Shown here: positions 6,486 through 13,917 of the stretch, one piece after another
How positions within the stretch are numbered: position 1 is the first letter of the stretch
How the letters are laid out: each line of letters opens with the position of its first letter
Assembly: GCA_044351685.1 (NCBI GenBank)
Contig: JBILFK010000015.1
Span: 1 to 19,012 of the forward strand
Length of the DNA: 19,012 nucleotides
Source of the DNA: JALHRI01 sp044351685
GTDB lineage: Bacteria > Pseudomonadota > Alphaproteobacteria > Rickettsiales > UBA3002
Reading direction: 5' to 3'
Program-made: the position numbers and the translations under genes
Notes under the pieces: model-generated
Told to the model about the DNA's origin: nothing
Seen by the model: only the letters and a program-made list of their open reading frames with translations
The model's database searches: none

Positions 6486-7571
6486 ATGCTGAACGATTCA
6501 GACATTGCATATCTTCATCACGCGTTGCGCATCGCCGCACGCCATCAGGGTAACACGGCGGAAAACCCCAGCGTCGGCTGTGTGCTTGCACGCGAACACC
6601 ACGTGGTGGGTGTTGGTGTTACCGGCATTGGTGGCAGGCCGCACGCCGAAACGCAGGCCATTGCATCGGCAGGTGCGCAGGCAAAGGGCGCCACCGCTTA
6701 CGTTACCCTTGAACCCTGCGCGCATCACGGCAAAACTCCCCCCTGCGCACAGGCACTAATCGATGCGGGCATTGCCCGCGTGGTCATCGCCTGCCGTGAC
6801 CCCGACCCACGGGTGAATGGCGGCGGCATTGCCATGCTGCAAGCAGCAGGCATTGCGGTGGAGCTGCACGAACTGCCCGAAGCGCGCGCATTGCTGCGCG
6901 GGTTTTTGCGCCGCGTGCGCCACGGCCTGCCGGAAGTGAGCGTTAAAATCGCGAGCTCCGGCGATGGATTCATGGCCAGCGATAACCCGAATAACCGTTG
7001 GATCACCGGCGAAAGCGCCCGCGCCCACGGCCATATGCTGCGCGCGCGGCATCAGGCGATTCTCACGGGCATTGGCACGGTGCTGGCCGATAACCCGCAG
7101 CTTACCTGCCGCCTGCCCGGGCTTCAGGCGCGTTCGCCGCTGCGCATTGTGCTCGATAGAAACCTGCGCATCCCGCTGCATACGGCGCTGGTGAAAAGCG
7201 CAAACGGCGTGCCATGCTGGGTGATCACTACCCCTGAAGGGGTGGAAAAACATGCTTCACACGCCAGCGAACTGCGCGAACATGGCGTGGTGCTGCATGT
7301 GCTTGAAACCATGCAACTGCGCGGTGTGCTTGCGTATCTGGGGCAGCAGGGCATTCACCGATTGCTGGTTGAAGCCGGGCCGACCTTAACGGAAGCCTTT
7401 GTGAATCAGGCGCTGGCCGACCATGTTTACTGGTATCGCGCCCCTACCCGGCTGAATGCCGAAGGCGAAAGCCCCCTGCATATTGTGCAGGAATTACAGC
7501 CGGCAGGCATGCTACCACTTGCACCCGACACGCTCTACGAGTACAGACTCGCCTCATGTTTACCGGATTAA
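6486..7571 (+). CDS. ribD: Bifunctional diaminohydroxyphosphoribosylaminopyrimidine deaminase / 5-amino-6-(5-phosphoribosylamino)uracil reductase
   Basis: RibD carries out the second and third steps of riboflavin synthesis. The 361-residue protein has the usual length. An N-terminal cytidine-deaminase-like domain (about 5-145) shows HAE (His53, Glu55) and PCAHHGKTPPC with zinc ligands Cys78 and Cys87. A C-terminal dihydrofolate-reductase-like domain follows (about 147-355), with VKIASSGDGFMA, WITGESARAHGHMLRARHQAILTG split by the usual spacing, and a late LLVEAGPTL. The start ATG at 6486 has no recognisable Shine-Dalgarno but fits the family N-terminus. The 3' end overlaps ribE by 16 bp. Confidence 0.97.
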   Translation: MLNDSDIAYLHHALRIAARHQGNTAENPSVGCVLAREHHVVGVGVTGIGGRPHAETQAIASAGAQAKGATAYVTLEPCAHHGKTPPCAQALIDAGIARVVIACRDPDPRVNGGGIAMLQAAGIAVELHELPEARALLRGFLRRVRHGLPEVSVKIASSGDGFMASDNPNNRWITGESARAHGHMLRARHQAILTGIGTVLADNPQLTCRLPGLQARSPLRIVLDRNLRIPLHTALVKSANGVPCWVITTPEGVEKHASHASELREHGVVLHVLETMQLRGVLAYLGQQGIHRLLVEAGPTLTEAFVNQALADHVYWYRAPTRLNAEGESPLHIVQELQPAGMLPLAPDTLYEYRLASCLPD

Positions 7572-8149
7572 TTCAGGCGCAAGGGCGCATCACACACATC
7601 ACGCAGGCGGGCGACACGGTGTTCACCATCGCGCCGAAGGGCGCGCAGTTTCCGCTGAAGCTTGGTGCTTCTATCGCCTGCAATGGCATTTGCCTGACTG
7701 TCACCAGCATCACCACCGAACAGCATTTTACGGTGGCCGCATCGGCGGAAACCTTGCGCTTAACCACCGCCGCGCAGTGGCGCGCTGGCACGCGCATTAA
7801 CCTCGAACCTTCGCTGATAGTGGGCGATGCGCTGGGTGGGCATCTGGTTTCTGGGCATGTCGATGGTATTGGCAGCACGTTGCTTGCCGAACCGGTGGGC
7901 GATTCGGTGCGCTGGCGGTTTCGTGCGCCAAACGCGCTGATGAAATTTATTGCTGTCAAAGGTTCCATCGCGATCGATGGTGTATCGCTTACCGTGAATA
8001 CGGTCGGCGATGATTGGTTTGAGGTAAACATCATCGAGCATACGCGCCTGCACACGCATTTTGCCACCCTTGCGGTGGGCGATGCCGTAAATTTAGAAAT
8101 TGATATGCTGGCGCGCTATGTGGCGCGCATGCTGGAGGTGGCGGCATGA
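7556..8149 (+). CDS. ribE: Riboflavin synthase, alpha chain
   Basis: This enzyme dismutates two molecules of 6,7-dimethyl-8-ribityllumazine to riboflavin plus the pyrimidinedione precursor. It has 197 residues, the normal size, and begins with the invariant MFTGLIQ. Two lumazine-binding repeats are visible. The first (about 1-97) contains GASIACNGICLTV. The second (about 98-190) contains GHLVSGHVDGIG and KGSIAIDGVSLTVN. The start lies inside the last codons of ribD (16-bp overlap), and the stop overlaps the ribBA-like start as ATGA. This implies translational coupling along the riboflavin operon. Confidence 0.97.
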   Translation: MFTGLIQAQGRITHITQAGDTVFTIAPKGAQFPLKLGASIACNGICLTVTSITTEQHFTVAASAETLRLTTAAQWRAGTRINLEPSLIVGDALGGHLVSGHVDGIGSTLLAEPVGDSVRWRFRAPNALMKFIAVKGSIAIDGVSLTVNTVGDDWFEVNIIEHTRLHTHFATLAVGDAVNLEIDMLARYVARMLEVAA

Positions 8150-9249
8150 GCACGCTTTCCACCATCGAAGAAATTCTCGATGAGGCCAAAGCCGGCCGCA
8201 TGTTCATTCTGGTCGATGACGAAGACCGCGAGAACGAAGGCGATTTGGTGATTCCCGCGCAATATGCGCATGCCGAGGCTGTCAATTTCATGGCTAAATA
8301 TGGCCGCGGGCTTATCTGTTTAGCATTGGCGCGCCCACAGGTTGCACGGCTTGGCTTACCGCCCATGGCGCAGCATAATTCATCGCGCCACTCGACCGCA
8401 TTTACCGTTTCTATCGAAGCGCGCGAAGGGGTGACCACCGGTATTTCCGCCGCCGACCGCGCACGCACCATTGCAGTGGCCATTCGCAGCGATGCGACCG
8501 CGCAAGATATTGCCAGCCCCGGCCATATTTTCCCACTCGAAGCCCGCGATGGCGGCGTGCTAGTGCGCGCCGGCCATACCGAAGCAGCGGTGGATATTGC
8601 GCAGCTTGCGGGCCTGACACCTGCCGGTGTTATCTGCGAAATTATGAACGATGATGGCACGATGGCGCGCCTGCCGGATCTGCAAAAATTTGCCGCCGAG
8701 CATCACCTCAAAATCGCCTCAATTGCCGATTTGATTGCCTACCGCCGGCGCGCCGAAAAACTGGTGACGCGGTTGATGGAAGATACGCTGGAAAGCAAGT
8801 TCGGAAGTTTTCGCAGCATCATTTACACCACCACGCACCACTATGCCGAGCATATCGCGCTGGTGAAAGGCGACATTACCCCCGATGCACCAATGCTGGT
8901 GCGCATGCACACACTCGATTTATGGCAAGATGTATTGGGCGATCAGGCGCAGCATCACACCAGCCTGTTGCACAGCGCCATGCAACACATTGAAGCGCAC
9001 GGTGCCGGCGTGCTGGTGCTGCTGCGCGAACCCCGAAAAACCGCCGTATCCGATAGGTTGCGCGTGAAATTGGGGCAACAACCCACTAGCCCCATGCTGC
9101 GCGATTACGGCATTGGCGCGCAAATTTTGCTCGATTTGGGCGTGCGGAAAATGACCCTGCTTACCAACGCTCCAAAAACCATTGTGGGCTTAGAAGGTTA
9201 TGGGCTAGAGATAACCGGCTATGTTCCCATTGCGAGTGCCAAACCATGA
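8146..9249 (+). CDS. ribB: 3,4-dihydroxy-2-butanone-4-phosphate synthase with degenerate GTP cyclohydrolase II-like C-terminal domain (RibBX-type)
   Basis: The N-terminal half (about 1-200) converts ribulose 5-phosphate to DHBP. It carries the metal and substrate motifs DDEDRENEGDL, RHSTAFTVSIEAREGVTTG and RAGHTEAAVDIAQLAGL. The C-terminal half (about 205-360) aligns with GTP cyclohydrolase II through the final RDYGIGAQILLDLGVRKM and GLEGYGLEI. It lacks the three zinc cysteines: where RibA normally has the CxxGD and RCDC-type motifs, the sequence reads RMHTLDLWQDVLGDQAQHH. The RQEGRGIGL-type motif is replaced by LREPRKTAVSDRL. Family knowledge calls such hybrids RibBX. I infer no GTP cyclohydrolase II activity, so ribA should be elsewhere. 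A GGAGG site lies 7 nt before the start, and both ends overlap neighbours as ATGA. Confidence 0.95.
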   Translation: MSTLSTIEEILDEAKAGRMFILVDDEDRENEGDLVIPAQYAHAEAVNFMAKYGRGLICLALARPQVARLGLPPMAQHNSSRHSTAFTVSIEAREGVTTGISAADRARTIAVAIRSDATAQDIASPGHIFPLEARDGGVLVRAGHTEAAVDIAQLAGLTPAGVICEIMNDDGTMARLPDLQKFAAEHHLKIASIADLIAYRRRAEKLVTRLMEDTLESKFGSFRSIIYTTTHHYAEHIALVKGDITPDAPMLVRMHTLDLWQDVLGDQAQHHTSLLHSAMQHIEAHGAGVLVLLREPRKTAVSDRLRVKLGQQPTSPMLRDYGIGAQILLDLGVRKMTLLTNAPKTIVGLEGYGLEITGYVPIASAKP

Positions 9250-9680
9250 CCCTTCCCGTGCTGATTGTTGTTGCCCCTTACTATCAGGAAATTACCGACC
9301 AGCTGATTGCTGGCGCCACCACCGCGCTGCGCGAATGCGGCTATACCCACGAAATCGTCACCGTGCCGGGGGCCTTTGAAATTCCCGCAGCCATTCGTTT
9401 TGCGCAACAATCGCGCCGCTATGCGGGCTATATTGCGCTGGGCTGTGTGGTGCGCGGCGAAACCAGCCACTATGATTATGTGTGCGGCGAAAGTGCGCGC
9501 GGCCTGCAAGATTTAGCCCTGCAGCATTCACTCGCGATCGGTTACGGCATTCTGACCGTAGAGAATATGGAACAGGCCGAAATTCGTGCCGATATCGAAG
9601 AAGGCAATAAAGGCGGCGAAGCCGCGCTCGCCTGCGTACGCATGATCGAATTGCAGCTGATGTACGGGGTAAACGCATGA
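9246..9680 (+). CDS. ribH: 6,7-dimethyl-8-ribityllumazine synthase
   Basis: Lumazine synthase condenses DHBP with 5-amino-6-ribitylaminouracil, the penultimate step of riboflavin synthesis. The protein has 144 residues, slightly short compared with about 155 but complete. Motifs include VTVPGAFEIPAAI (substrate loop), GCVVRGETSHYDYV with the proton-transfer His75, GYGILTVEN, and GNKGGEAALA. The start overlaps the preceding gene's stop and its own stop overlaps nusB, both as ATGA, so translation is probably coupled. Confidence 0.97.
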   Translation: MTLPVLIVVAPYYQEITDQLIAGATTALRECGYTHEIVTVPGAFEIPAAIRFAQQSRRYAGYIALGCVVRGETSHYDYVCGESARGLQDLALQHSLAIGYGILTVENMEQAEIRADIEEGNKGGEAALACVRMIELQLMYGVNA

Positions 9681-10153
9681 ACGCACCGCGCAAAAGCTTA
9701 CTGAAAAAACGCCATGCACGCCTTGCAGCCACGCAGGCGCTTTACAGCACCAGCATTGATTCGCAGGTGCGTGGTGCTGCCAGCCTGACGGTGATGATGC
9801 TTGAGCAATGGCGCGATAGTAAATCCGATAACGATGACCATTTACCCCACGCCGCTATGCCCGATGCCACGCTGCTCGAGGCGATTCTTGATAGCGCGAT
9901 TGCGCATCACGATACTATCAACACTGCGATTGATGGATTGTTGGTTCCCGGCTGGAGCCGCGAGCGCACTAGCGCCGTGCTGCTGGCATTGCTGCAAGCC
10001 GCCAGCGGCGAATGGCTGACCGGCAAGGTAAAAGCGCGCGCCATGCTGGTGGATGAATATACGCAGGTGGCCGCCAGTTTGCTCAACGATGATGAAATCG
10101 GCTATGTGCACAAAGCCCTCAACTTGCTGCCGGATGCGCTTGCCGCATCATGA
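9677..10153 (+). CDS. nusB: Transcription antitermination factor NusB
   Basis: NusB binds boxA RNA with NusE and supports antitermination of rRNA operons. The all-alpha protein has 158 residues. It begins with a basic stretch (RKSLLKKRHARLAATQALYS) typical of the NusB N-terminus. A central LLEAILDSAIAHHDTINTAI lies near the middle, followed near the end by VDEYTQVAASL and DDEIGYVHKALNLL, matching the conserved region that ends in the final helix. It sits between ribH and thiL, the standard alphaproteobacterial position, with 4-bp overlaps on both sides. Confidence 0.93.
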   Translation: MNAPRKSLLKKRHARLAATQALYSTSIDSQVRGAASLTVMMLEQWRDSKSDNDDHLPHAAMPDATLLEAILDSAIAHHDTINTAIDGLLVPGWSRERTSAVLLALLQAASGEWLTGKVKARAMLVDEYTQVAASLLNDDEIGYVHKALNLLPDALAAS

Positions 10154-11082
10154 GTGAGCATGCACGTATTGCGCGCTATTTAGCGCCGCTTACGGCGCAG
10201 GAACCCGGCGCATTTCACCTGCAAAACGATGCCGCAAGCCTCACCCCGCCCGCTGGCAAAATGCTGGTGCTTACCACCGATAGCGTAATCGCTGGTGTGC
10301 ATGTGCCGCCCGATGCGACTGCCGAACAATGCATGCGTAAACTGATGCGGCGTAACCTTTCTGATATTGCGGCGATGGGCGCAACGCCGTGGCGTTATAT
10401 GCTGAACCTGCATCTGCCGCAGCACACGCATGATAACTGGTGGGAAGCATGCGCAGCCACACTGAAAAGCGAACAGGCAACCTATGGCGTGGTGCTGATC
10501 GGTGGTGATTGCACCAGCGGTGCAGCCACTCCACACCTGACCATGACCATGCTAGGGTTAGCCAGTGAAAGCCTAACGCGCAGCGGCGCGAAACTGGGCG
10601 ATGATGTGTATGTGAGCGGCACGCTTGGCGATGCAGCATTGTGGCTTGAAGCACGCAGCAACGCGCATTTTTCTGCGCGCTATTATGCACCCGAACCGCG
10701 CCTAGCGCTTGGGCGTGCGCTGCACGGTATTGCCAGCAGCTGCATTGATATTTCCGATGGGTTATTGGCCGATGCCAACCAGCTTACGAGCGCCAGCCAT
10801 GTGCAATTTTTGTTGCAGCAAACCCTGCTGCCGCTATCGCCCGATGCGCAACATATGCTGCAGCAAAACCCAGCGCTGTGGCGCTGTGTATTCAGTGGCG
10901 GCGATGATTACGAATTGCTGTTTACCGCCCCACCCGCCCACGCGGCCATGCTGCAGCAAATTGCGCAGCACACCGCGACACCGCTGCAAAAAATTGGCAG
11001 CGTGCGCGAAGGCAATGATGTGGTGTTATGCGATAGCGAAGGGCGCGATATCACACCGAGCGAACTCGGCTTTCAGCATTAA
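10150..11082 (+). CDS. thiL: Thiamine-monophosphate kinase
   Basis: ThiL phosphorylates thiamine monophosphate to the cofactor thiamine pyrophosphate. The 310-residue AIR-synthase/PurM-like protein carries TTDSVIAGVHVP, RRNLSDIAAMGATP, VLIGGDCTSG, SGTLGDAAL, CIDISDGLLADA and SGGDDYELLF, the metal and nucleotide sites of the family. In the first acidic motif the usual GDDAA reads QNDAA. The first Asp has become Asn, while the second Asp, which is the metal ligand in studied ThiL, is kept. It is the last gene of the plus-strand block. Its start overlaps nusB as ATGA and its stop overlaps the converging bamE stop. Confidence 0.96.
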   Translation: MSEHARIARYLAPLTAQEPGAFHLQNDAASLTPPAGKMLVLTTDSVIAGVHVPPDATAEQCMRKLMRRNLSDIAAMGATPWRYMLNLHLPQHTHDNWWEACAATLKSEQATYGVVLIGGDCTSGAATPHLTMTMLGLASESLTRSGAKLGDDVYVSGTLGDAALWLEARSNAHFSARYYAPEPRLALGRALHGIASSCIDISDGLLADANQLTSASHVQFLLQQTLLPLSPDAQHMLQQNPALWRCVFSGGDDYELLFTAPPAHAAMLQQIAQHTATPLQKIGSVREGNDVVLCDSEGRDITPSELGFQH

Positions 11083-11546
11083 CGGCCAGTTTGGCCGGGC
11101 TGCCTGCCGCCGGGTGCATTGAAGCGCCCGAGATTCCCAAGGAACTGTTCCAGAATGCCCATTTCTTTGCCCTCGGCCGGGGTGATTTTGCCCACGATTA
11201 CTACTTCGCGTTTATCTTTGGTGTTGAAGCGCGACACGCGTTGCACGCGGTTTTCCTCATCAAACAATACGGCGACCACATCCTGCTCGACAATTTCTGG
11301 TTTAAAAAATGCCACGCGTTCACGCTTTGTAGAAATATAATACCAGATATTGCTGCCAAAATCGCCGGTGGTGGAAGGCGTGCCAAGCACGGCTTTCACA
11401 TCATCCTTTCCGCTTTGGCCTTCGATGATCTGTTTAAAATCATCGCTATCCCACTGATGGCCATAATTCTCAACAATCGGCGAGCAGCTTGCAAGCAGCA
11501 TCGCAACAAGTATAGTAAGGCCGGAAAGGAAACGGGATGTTTGCAT
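11079..11546 (-). CDS. bamE: Outer-membrane protein assembly lipoprotein, BamE (SmpA/OmlA) family
   Basis: BamE is a small outer-membrane lipoprotein of the beta-barrel assembly machine. The 155-residue product has a signal peptide ending in the lipobox LLASC, with acyl-accepting Cys21. The SmpA/OmlA fold follows (about 35-115): the GKDDVKAVLGTPSTTGDFGSNIW segment, a YYISTKRERVAFF strand, and DVVAVLFDEENRVQRV. A Gly/Pro-rich tail extends beyond the domain, as in many alphaproteobacterial homologues. The ATG at 11546 lies 10 bp inside the divergent chaperone gene, so its ribosome-binding site (a distant GAAGAG) and promoter must lie within that gene. The stop overlaps the thiL stop. Confidence 0.92.
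   Translation of the reverse strand: MQTSRFLSGLTILVAMLLASCSPIVENYGHQWDSDDFKQIIEGQSGKDDVKAVLGTPSTTGDFGSNIWYYISTKRERVAFFKPEIVEQDVVAVLFDEENRVQRVSRFNTKDKREVVIVGKITPAEGKEMGILEQFLGNLGRFNAPGGRQPGQTGR
11083..11097. terminator. Possible hairpin at the thiL/bamE convergent junction
   Basis: CGGCCA (11083-11088) and TGGCCG (11092-11097) form a perfect 6-bp stem with a 3-nt loop immediately after the thiL stop and inside the bamE 3' end. No T-run follows on either strand, so intrinsic termination is doubtful. It may stabilise a 3' end. Confidence 0.3.
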
Positions 11547-12073
11547 CGCTTAAAAAACTCTTCGTGAATCGTGAAGCGCACACGCGTGCGCAGGCACATT
11601 ATATAGCATGCGTCACGCAGGCGCGTCATCCATATTTTTATACCGCGCTTGGCGTGCCTGATACGCTCGATGGCCGCTTTGAAATGGTGCTTCTGCATGT
11701 GCATTTGCTGTTGGTGCGCGGCGAAAGCACGCTGAGTGCCGATGAAAAGCGCCTGCTGGTCGAAGCGTTCTTTGCCGATATGGAACATAATATCCGCGAG
11801 TTCGGCATCGATATGGGTATGAAAAAACGCATCCGCGCGATGGCCAATGCGTATAATGGCCGCATGACATCCTATACTTCCGCTACCAGCACACATGATA
11901 ACGCGCTGCTTGTGCAAGCACTTACCCGCAATGTGTATGGTGCAGAAAGTTCGGCGGCTGCATTACATGCGGAAACCTTGGCCGCTTATGTGTGGCAGGC
12001 GCTTAATCAGCCCGTATTGCGCGAGGCTTCGGTAGCCGGCTGGCCGGAGCCTGCCTCCATGTTGGCGGCGTAA
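11537..12073 (+). CDS. Ubiquinol-cytochrome c chaperone family protein (CBP3-like)
   Basis: Proteins of this family (mitochondrial CBP3/UQCC1 relatives) assist assembly of the cytochrome bc1 complex, probably acting on cytochrome b. The 178-residue protein shows the family core: YFYTALGVPDTLDGRFEMV, then LLHVHLLLVRGE, the acidic LVEAFFADMEHNIREFG, and MGMKKRIRAMANAYNGRM. The start has AGGA 7-8 nt upstream, a fair Shine-Dalgarno. The gene is head to head with bamE with overlapping starts, an arrangement I associate with alphaproteobacteria. Its last 22 codons overlap the 3' end of the converging panE. The bc1 genes themselves are not in the window. Confidence 0.9.
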   Translation: MFASLKKLFVNREAHTRAQAHYIACVTQARHPYFYTALGVPDTLDGRFEMVLLHVHLLLVRGESTLSADEKRLLVEAFFADMEHNIREFGIDMGMKKRIRAMANAYNGRMTSYTSATSTHDNALLVQALTRNVYGAESSAAALHAETLAAYVWQALNQPVLREASVAGWPEPASMLAA

Positions 12074-13041
12074 AATAATTCCTTCAGCCGCACCAGCGAA
12101 TAGAGCACATTCAGATACGGTGTATCGACCTGCATCCAGCCGCCAATGTCGCGCACCACGCCCACGATCGCATCGATTTCGGTGGGCTTGCCCGCCATCA
12201 TATCTTGCAGCATCGAGGTTTTGTGCCCGCGCATGCGCGAGGCAGCCTTGATACGGTTTTCGAGCGTTTGCCCAAATTCAATGCCTAGGCGGTCGGCAAT
12301 AAAGCGCGCCTCGTTCATCACCGCCATCAGCAAGTCGTGGTCGTGGTAGCCTTCGGCCAGTTGATCCATGGTGCCGTGCGTCAGTGCACCCAGCGGGTTA
12401 AACGCAATATTGCCCCACAATTTATGCCAAATAATCGTGCGAATTTCGTTACTGATTTTAGGTGCGAACCCGCTATCGGCAAACACCTTGCCCAGTGCCT
12501 CAAGGCGCGGGGTTATTTCGCCGTTCAGTTCGCCAAGCGCAATGCGGCGTTCAAGTTCGGGCACATATTCTACCACGCCCGGGCGCACGATTTGCCCAGC
12601 CAAATAATTCACGCAGCCAATAATCCGCGCTGGCGGAATATGCCGCGCAATCACGCCGTGTGGGTCGAGCAGTGGCAGTGCGCGGCCATCAAACTTGCCG
12701 CCTTCGCCAAAAAAATACCACCAGGGTAAGCCGTTTACCGCAGGTACAATCACGGTGGTGTCGTGCAGCAAGGGTGCAAGCTTTGGTGCGGCATCGGCAA
12801 GCTGGGTAGTTTTGGTGCACACAATCACTGCATCGTGCGGGCCGGCTTCGGCACTATCGCTGTAGGCTTTTACCTTCACGTGCTGCGGCTCGCCGCCCAT
12901 GGGGGCGAGTGTTAGCCCCTGTGTTTGCATGGCCTGCAAATGCGCGCCACGACCAATCAGGCTGACATCGTAGCCTGCGCGCACCATGCAGCCGCCAATC
13001 AGGCTGCCCATGGCGCCTGCCCCAAAAATTGCAATTCTCAT
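12007..13041 (-). CDS. panE: 2-dehydropantoate 2-reductase, PanE/ApbA family
   Basis: PanE reduces ketopantoate to pantoate with NADPH in pantothenate and CoA synthesis. The 344-residue protein starts MRIAIFGAGAMGSLIG with a Rossmann glycine motif. It contains NGLPWWYF and the catalytic segment WHKLWGNIAFNPL (Lys207, Asn211) leading into the C-terminal helical domain. KPTEIDAIVG near residue 285 and the LYSLVRLKEL end are typical. AGGAA lies before the start. About 21 residues beyond the usual end (FYAANMEAGSGQPATEASRNTG region) are encoded in the 67-bp overlap with the chaperone gene and look like a tail gained by stop-codon loss. ApbA/PanE paralogues can have other 2-keto acid substrates, so pantoate specificity is likely but not proven. 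A hypothetical gene ends 14 bp upstream. Confidence 0.9.
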   Translation of the reverse strand: MRIAIFGAGAMGSLIGGCMVRAGYDVSLIGRGAHLQAMQTQGLTLAPMGGEPQHVKVKAYSDSAEAGPHDAVIVCTKTTQLADAAPKLAPLLHDTTVIVPAVNGLPWWYFFGEGGKFDGRALPLLDPHGVIARHIPPARIIGCVNYLAGQIVRPGVVEYVPELERRIALGELNGEITPRLEALGKVFADSGFAPKISNEIRTIIWHKLWGNIAFNPLGALTHGTMDQLAEGYHDHDLLMAVMNEARFIADRLGIEFGQTLENRIKAASRMRGHKTSMLQDMMAGKPTEIDAIVGVVRDIGGWMQVDTPYLNVLYSLVRLKELFYAANMEAGSGQPATEASRNTG

Positions 13042-13055
13042 GTGGTTCCTGTTGG

Positions 13056-13802
13056 TTACGCGATGCGTGCAGTGTCGTCAGAAAATTCGGAAATTTCAAG
13101 CCGCGATTGCACCGCCTGATAATAGCCTGCCACTGCCTGCTTTAGTTTGCTATCGCGGCGCAGGTTTTGCGCGCGCAACTCTTCCTGAACGCTAGCGTTC
13201 TGTGTTGGCCTGCTGGCAACATTTGTTGCCTGCTGCGCAGCGGCAGGGAGTGGGCGCAGGGCAATGTCGGCCTTGCCGCCACCCAGCGCCGCCTGCATAT
13301 CGCGCAATAATTGCTGTTGTTCGCCGTTCAATTGCTGTTGCTGCTGCAATGCCTGCTTGGCCGTTTTGGGGGCCGCATTGGCGTTCAGCGTTTCAAACAA
13401 GGCCGCATCATCATCACGCAGATTGCCGCCCGACTGCGCAATAAACTGCGCCGCAAACGGCGTGGAAGATGGGTTGTTAAGCAGAATAGGCGCGCTGGCC
13501 GTGTAGGATAATGGCAAAGGCGCCGGCAATACCGTGACCGCCGGTGGTGCCAGCGACACCACAGGTGCCGCGCCGCCACTGCCTTGTGCCAGAAACGTGA
13601 CGCGCGCATTCGCAGAAGATTGCGCAGGCGATGCTGTTTGCGGAAGTTGGCCGGGGCGAAATTCGGCTTGCGCATTGGCGGTTAAGCCGCTTACCGTTTG
13701 CCGTGCAATCGTGTTAGCCGTTCCCGCGCCCAGCGAAGGGGGTGGGTTGACAGCCGTTTGCGGCGCAAGCGGCGCATTGGGTATGGTGGCGGCAATCGTC
13801 AC
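13056..13802 (-). CDS. Hypothetical Ala/Pro/Gln-rich protein
   Basis: I do not recognise this 248-residue product. The first 110 or so residues are low-complexity Ala/Pro/Thr-rich and probably disordered. A Gln-rich coiled segment lies near residues 150-165 (ALQQQQQLNGEQQQLL). The C-terminal 45 residues (ELRAQNLRRDSKLKQAVAGY) are basic-helical and look the most folded. No signal peptide or membrane segment is visible. The start is GTG at 13802, because an in-frame TAG lies four codons upstream and no ATG is available. There is no clear Shine-Dalgarno, but a good -10 element (TATACT) sits about 30 bp upstream. The gene ends 14 bp before panE and is probably co-transcribed with it. Absence of a recognised domain lowers confidence, but the frame is long and has its own promoter signal. 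Confidence 0.7.
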   Translation of the reverse strand: MTIAATIPNAPLAPQTAVNPPPSLGAGTANTIARQTVSGLTANAQAEFRPGQLPQTASPAQSSANARVTFLAQGSGGAAPVVSLAPPAVTVLPAPLPLSYTASAPILLNNPSSTPFAAQFIAQSGGNLRDDDAALFETLNANAAPKTAKQALQQQQQLNGEQQQLLRDMQAALGGGKADIALRPLPAAAQQATNVASRPTQNASVQEELRAQNLRRDSKLKQAVAGYYQAVQSRLEISEFSDDTARIA

Positions 13803-13825
13803 GGTGTCTAGCTATGTTTTATTTT

Positions 13826-13854
13826 TTTACAGTATAGCGTAATTTAGCGATAAA
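13826..13854 (+). promoter_or_regulatory. Candidate sigma-70 promoter for the SCO1/PCu(A)C genes
   Basis: TTTACA (13826-13831) matches the -35 consensus at 5 of 6. GATAAA (13849-13854) matches the -10 at 4 of 6 with an ideal 17-bp spacer. It lies about 65 bp before the SCO1 start in the only intergenic region of this part. A palindrome AACGCGTT at 13899-13906 lies downstream and could be an operator (inference). Confidence 0.4.
13831..13836 (-). promoter_or_regulatory. Candidate -10 element for the hypothetical-panE unit
   Basis: On the minus strand TATACT (5 of 6 to TATAAT) lies about 29 bp before the GTG start of the hypothetical gene. The -35 region is weak. It overlaps the candidate -35 of the divergent SCO1 promoter by one base, so the two promoters may compete. 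Confidence 0.35.
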
Positions 13855-13917
13855 AGCCAGTATTTCCGCCAAAAAAATTCGTTTTACAGCGCCACGTGAA
13901 CGCGTTACACACCCTGT

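Noticed and set aside
6756..7253. Long open frame antisense to ribD
   Set aside because: It lies entirely within ribD, has an atypical composition (His/Arg/Ala-rich), and no ribosome-binding site or family match.
8031..8660. Long open frame antisense to the ribE/ribB junction
   Set aside because: It spans two well-supported plus-strand genes and shows no domain; a codon-bias shadow.
10150..10250. Inactive ThiL because the first acidic motif reads NDAA instead of DDAA
   Set aside because: Only the first Asp is changed; the second Asp, which is the metal ligand in studied ThiL enzymes, and all other motifs are intact.
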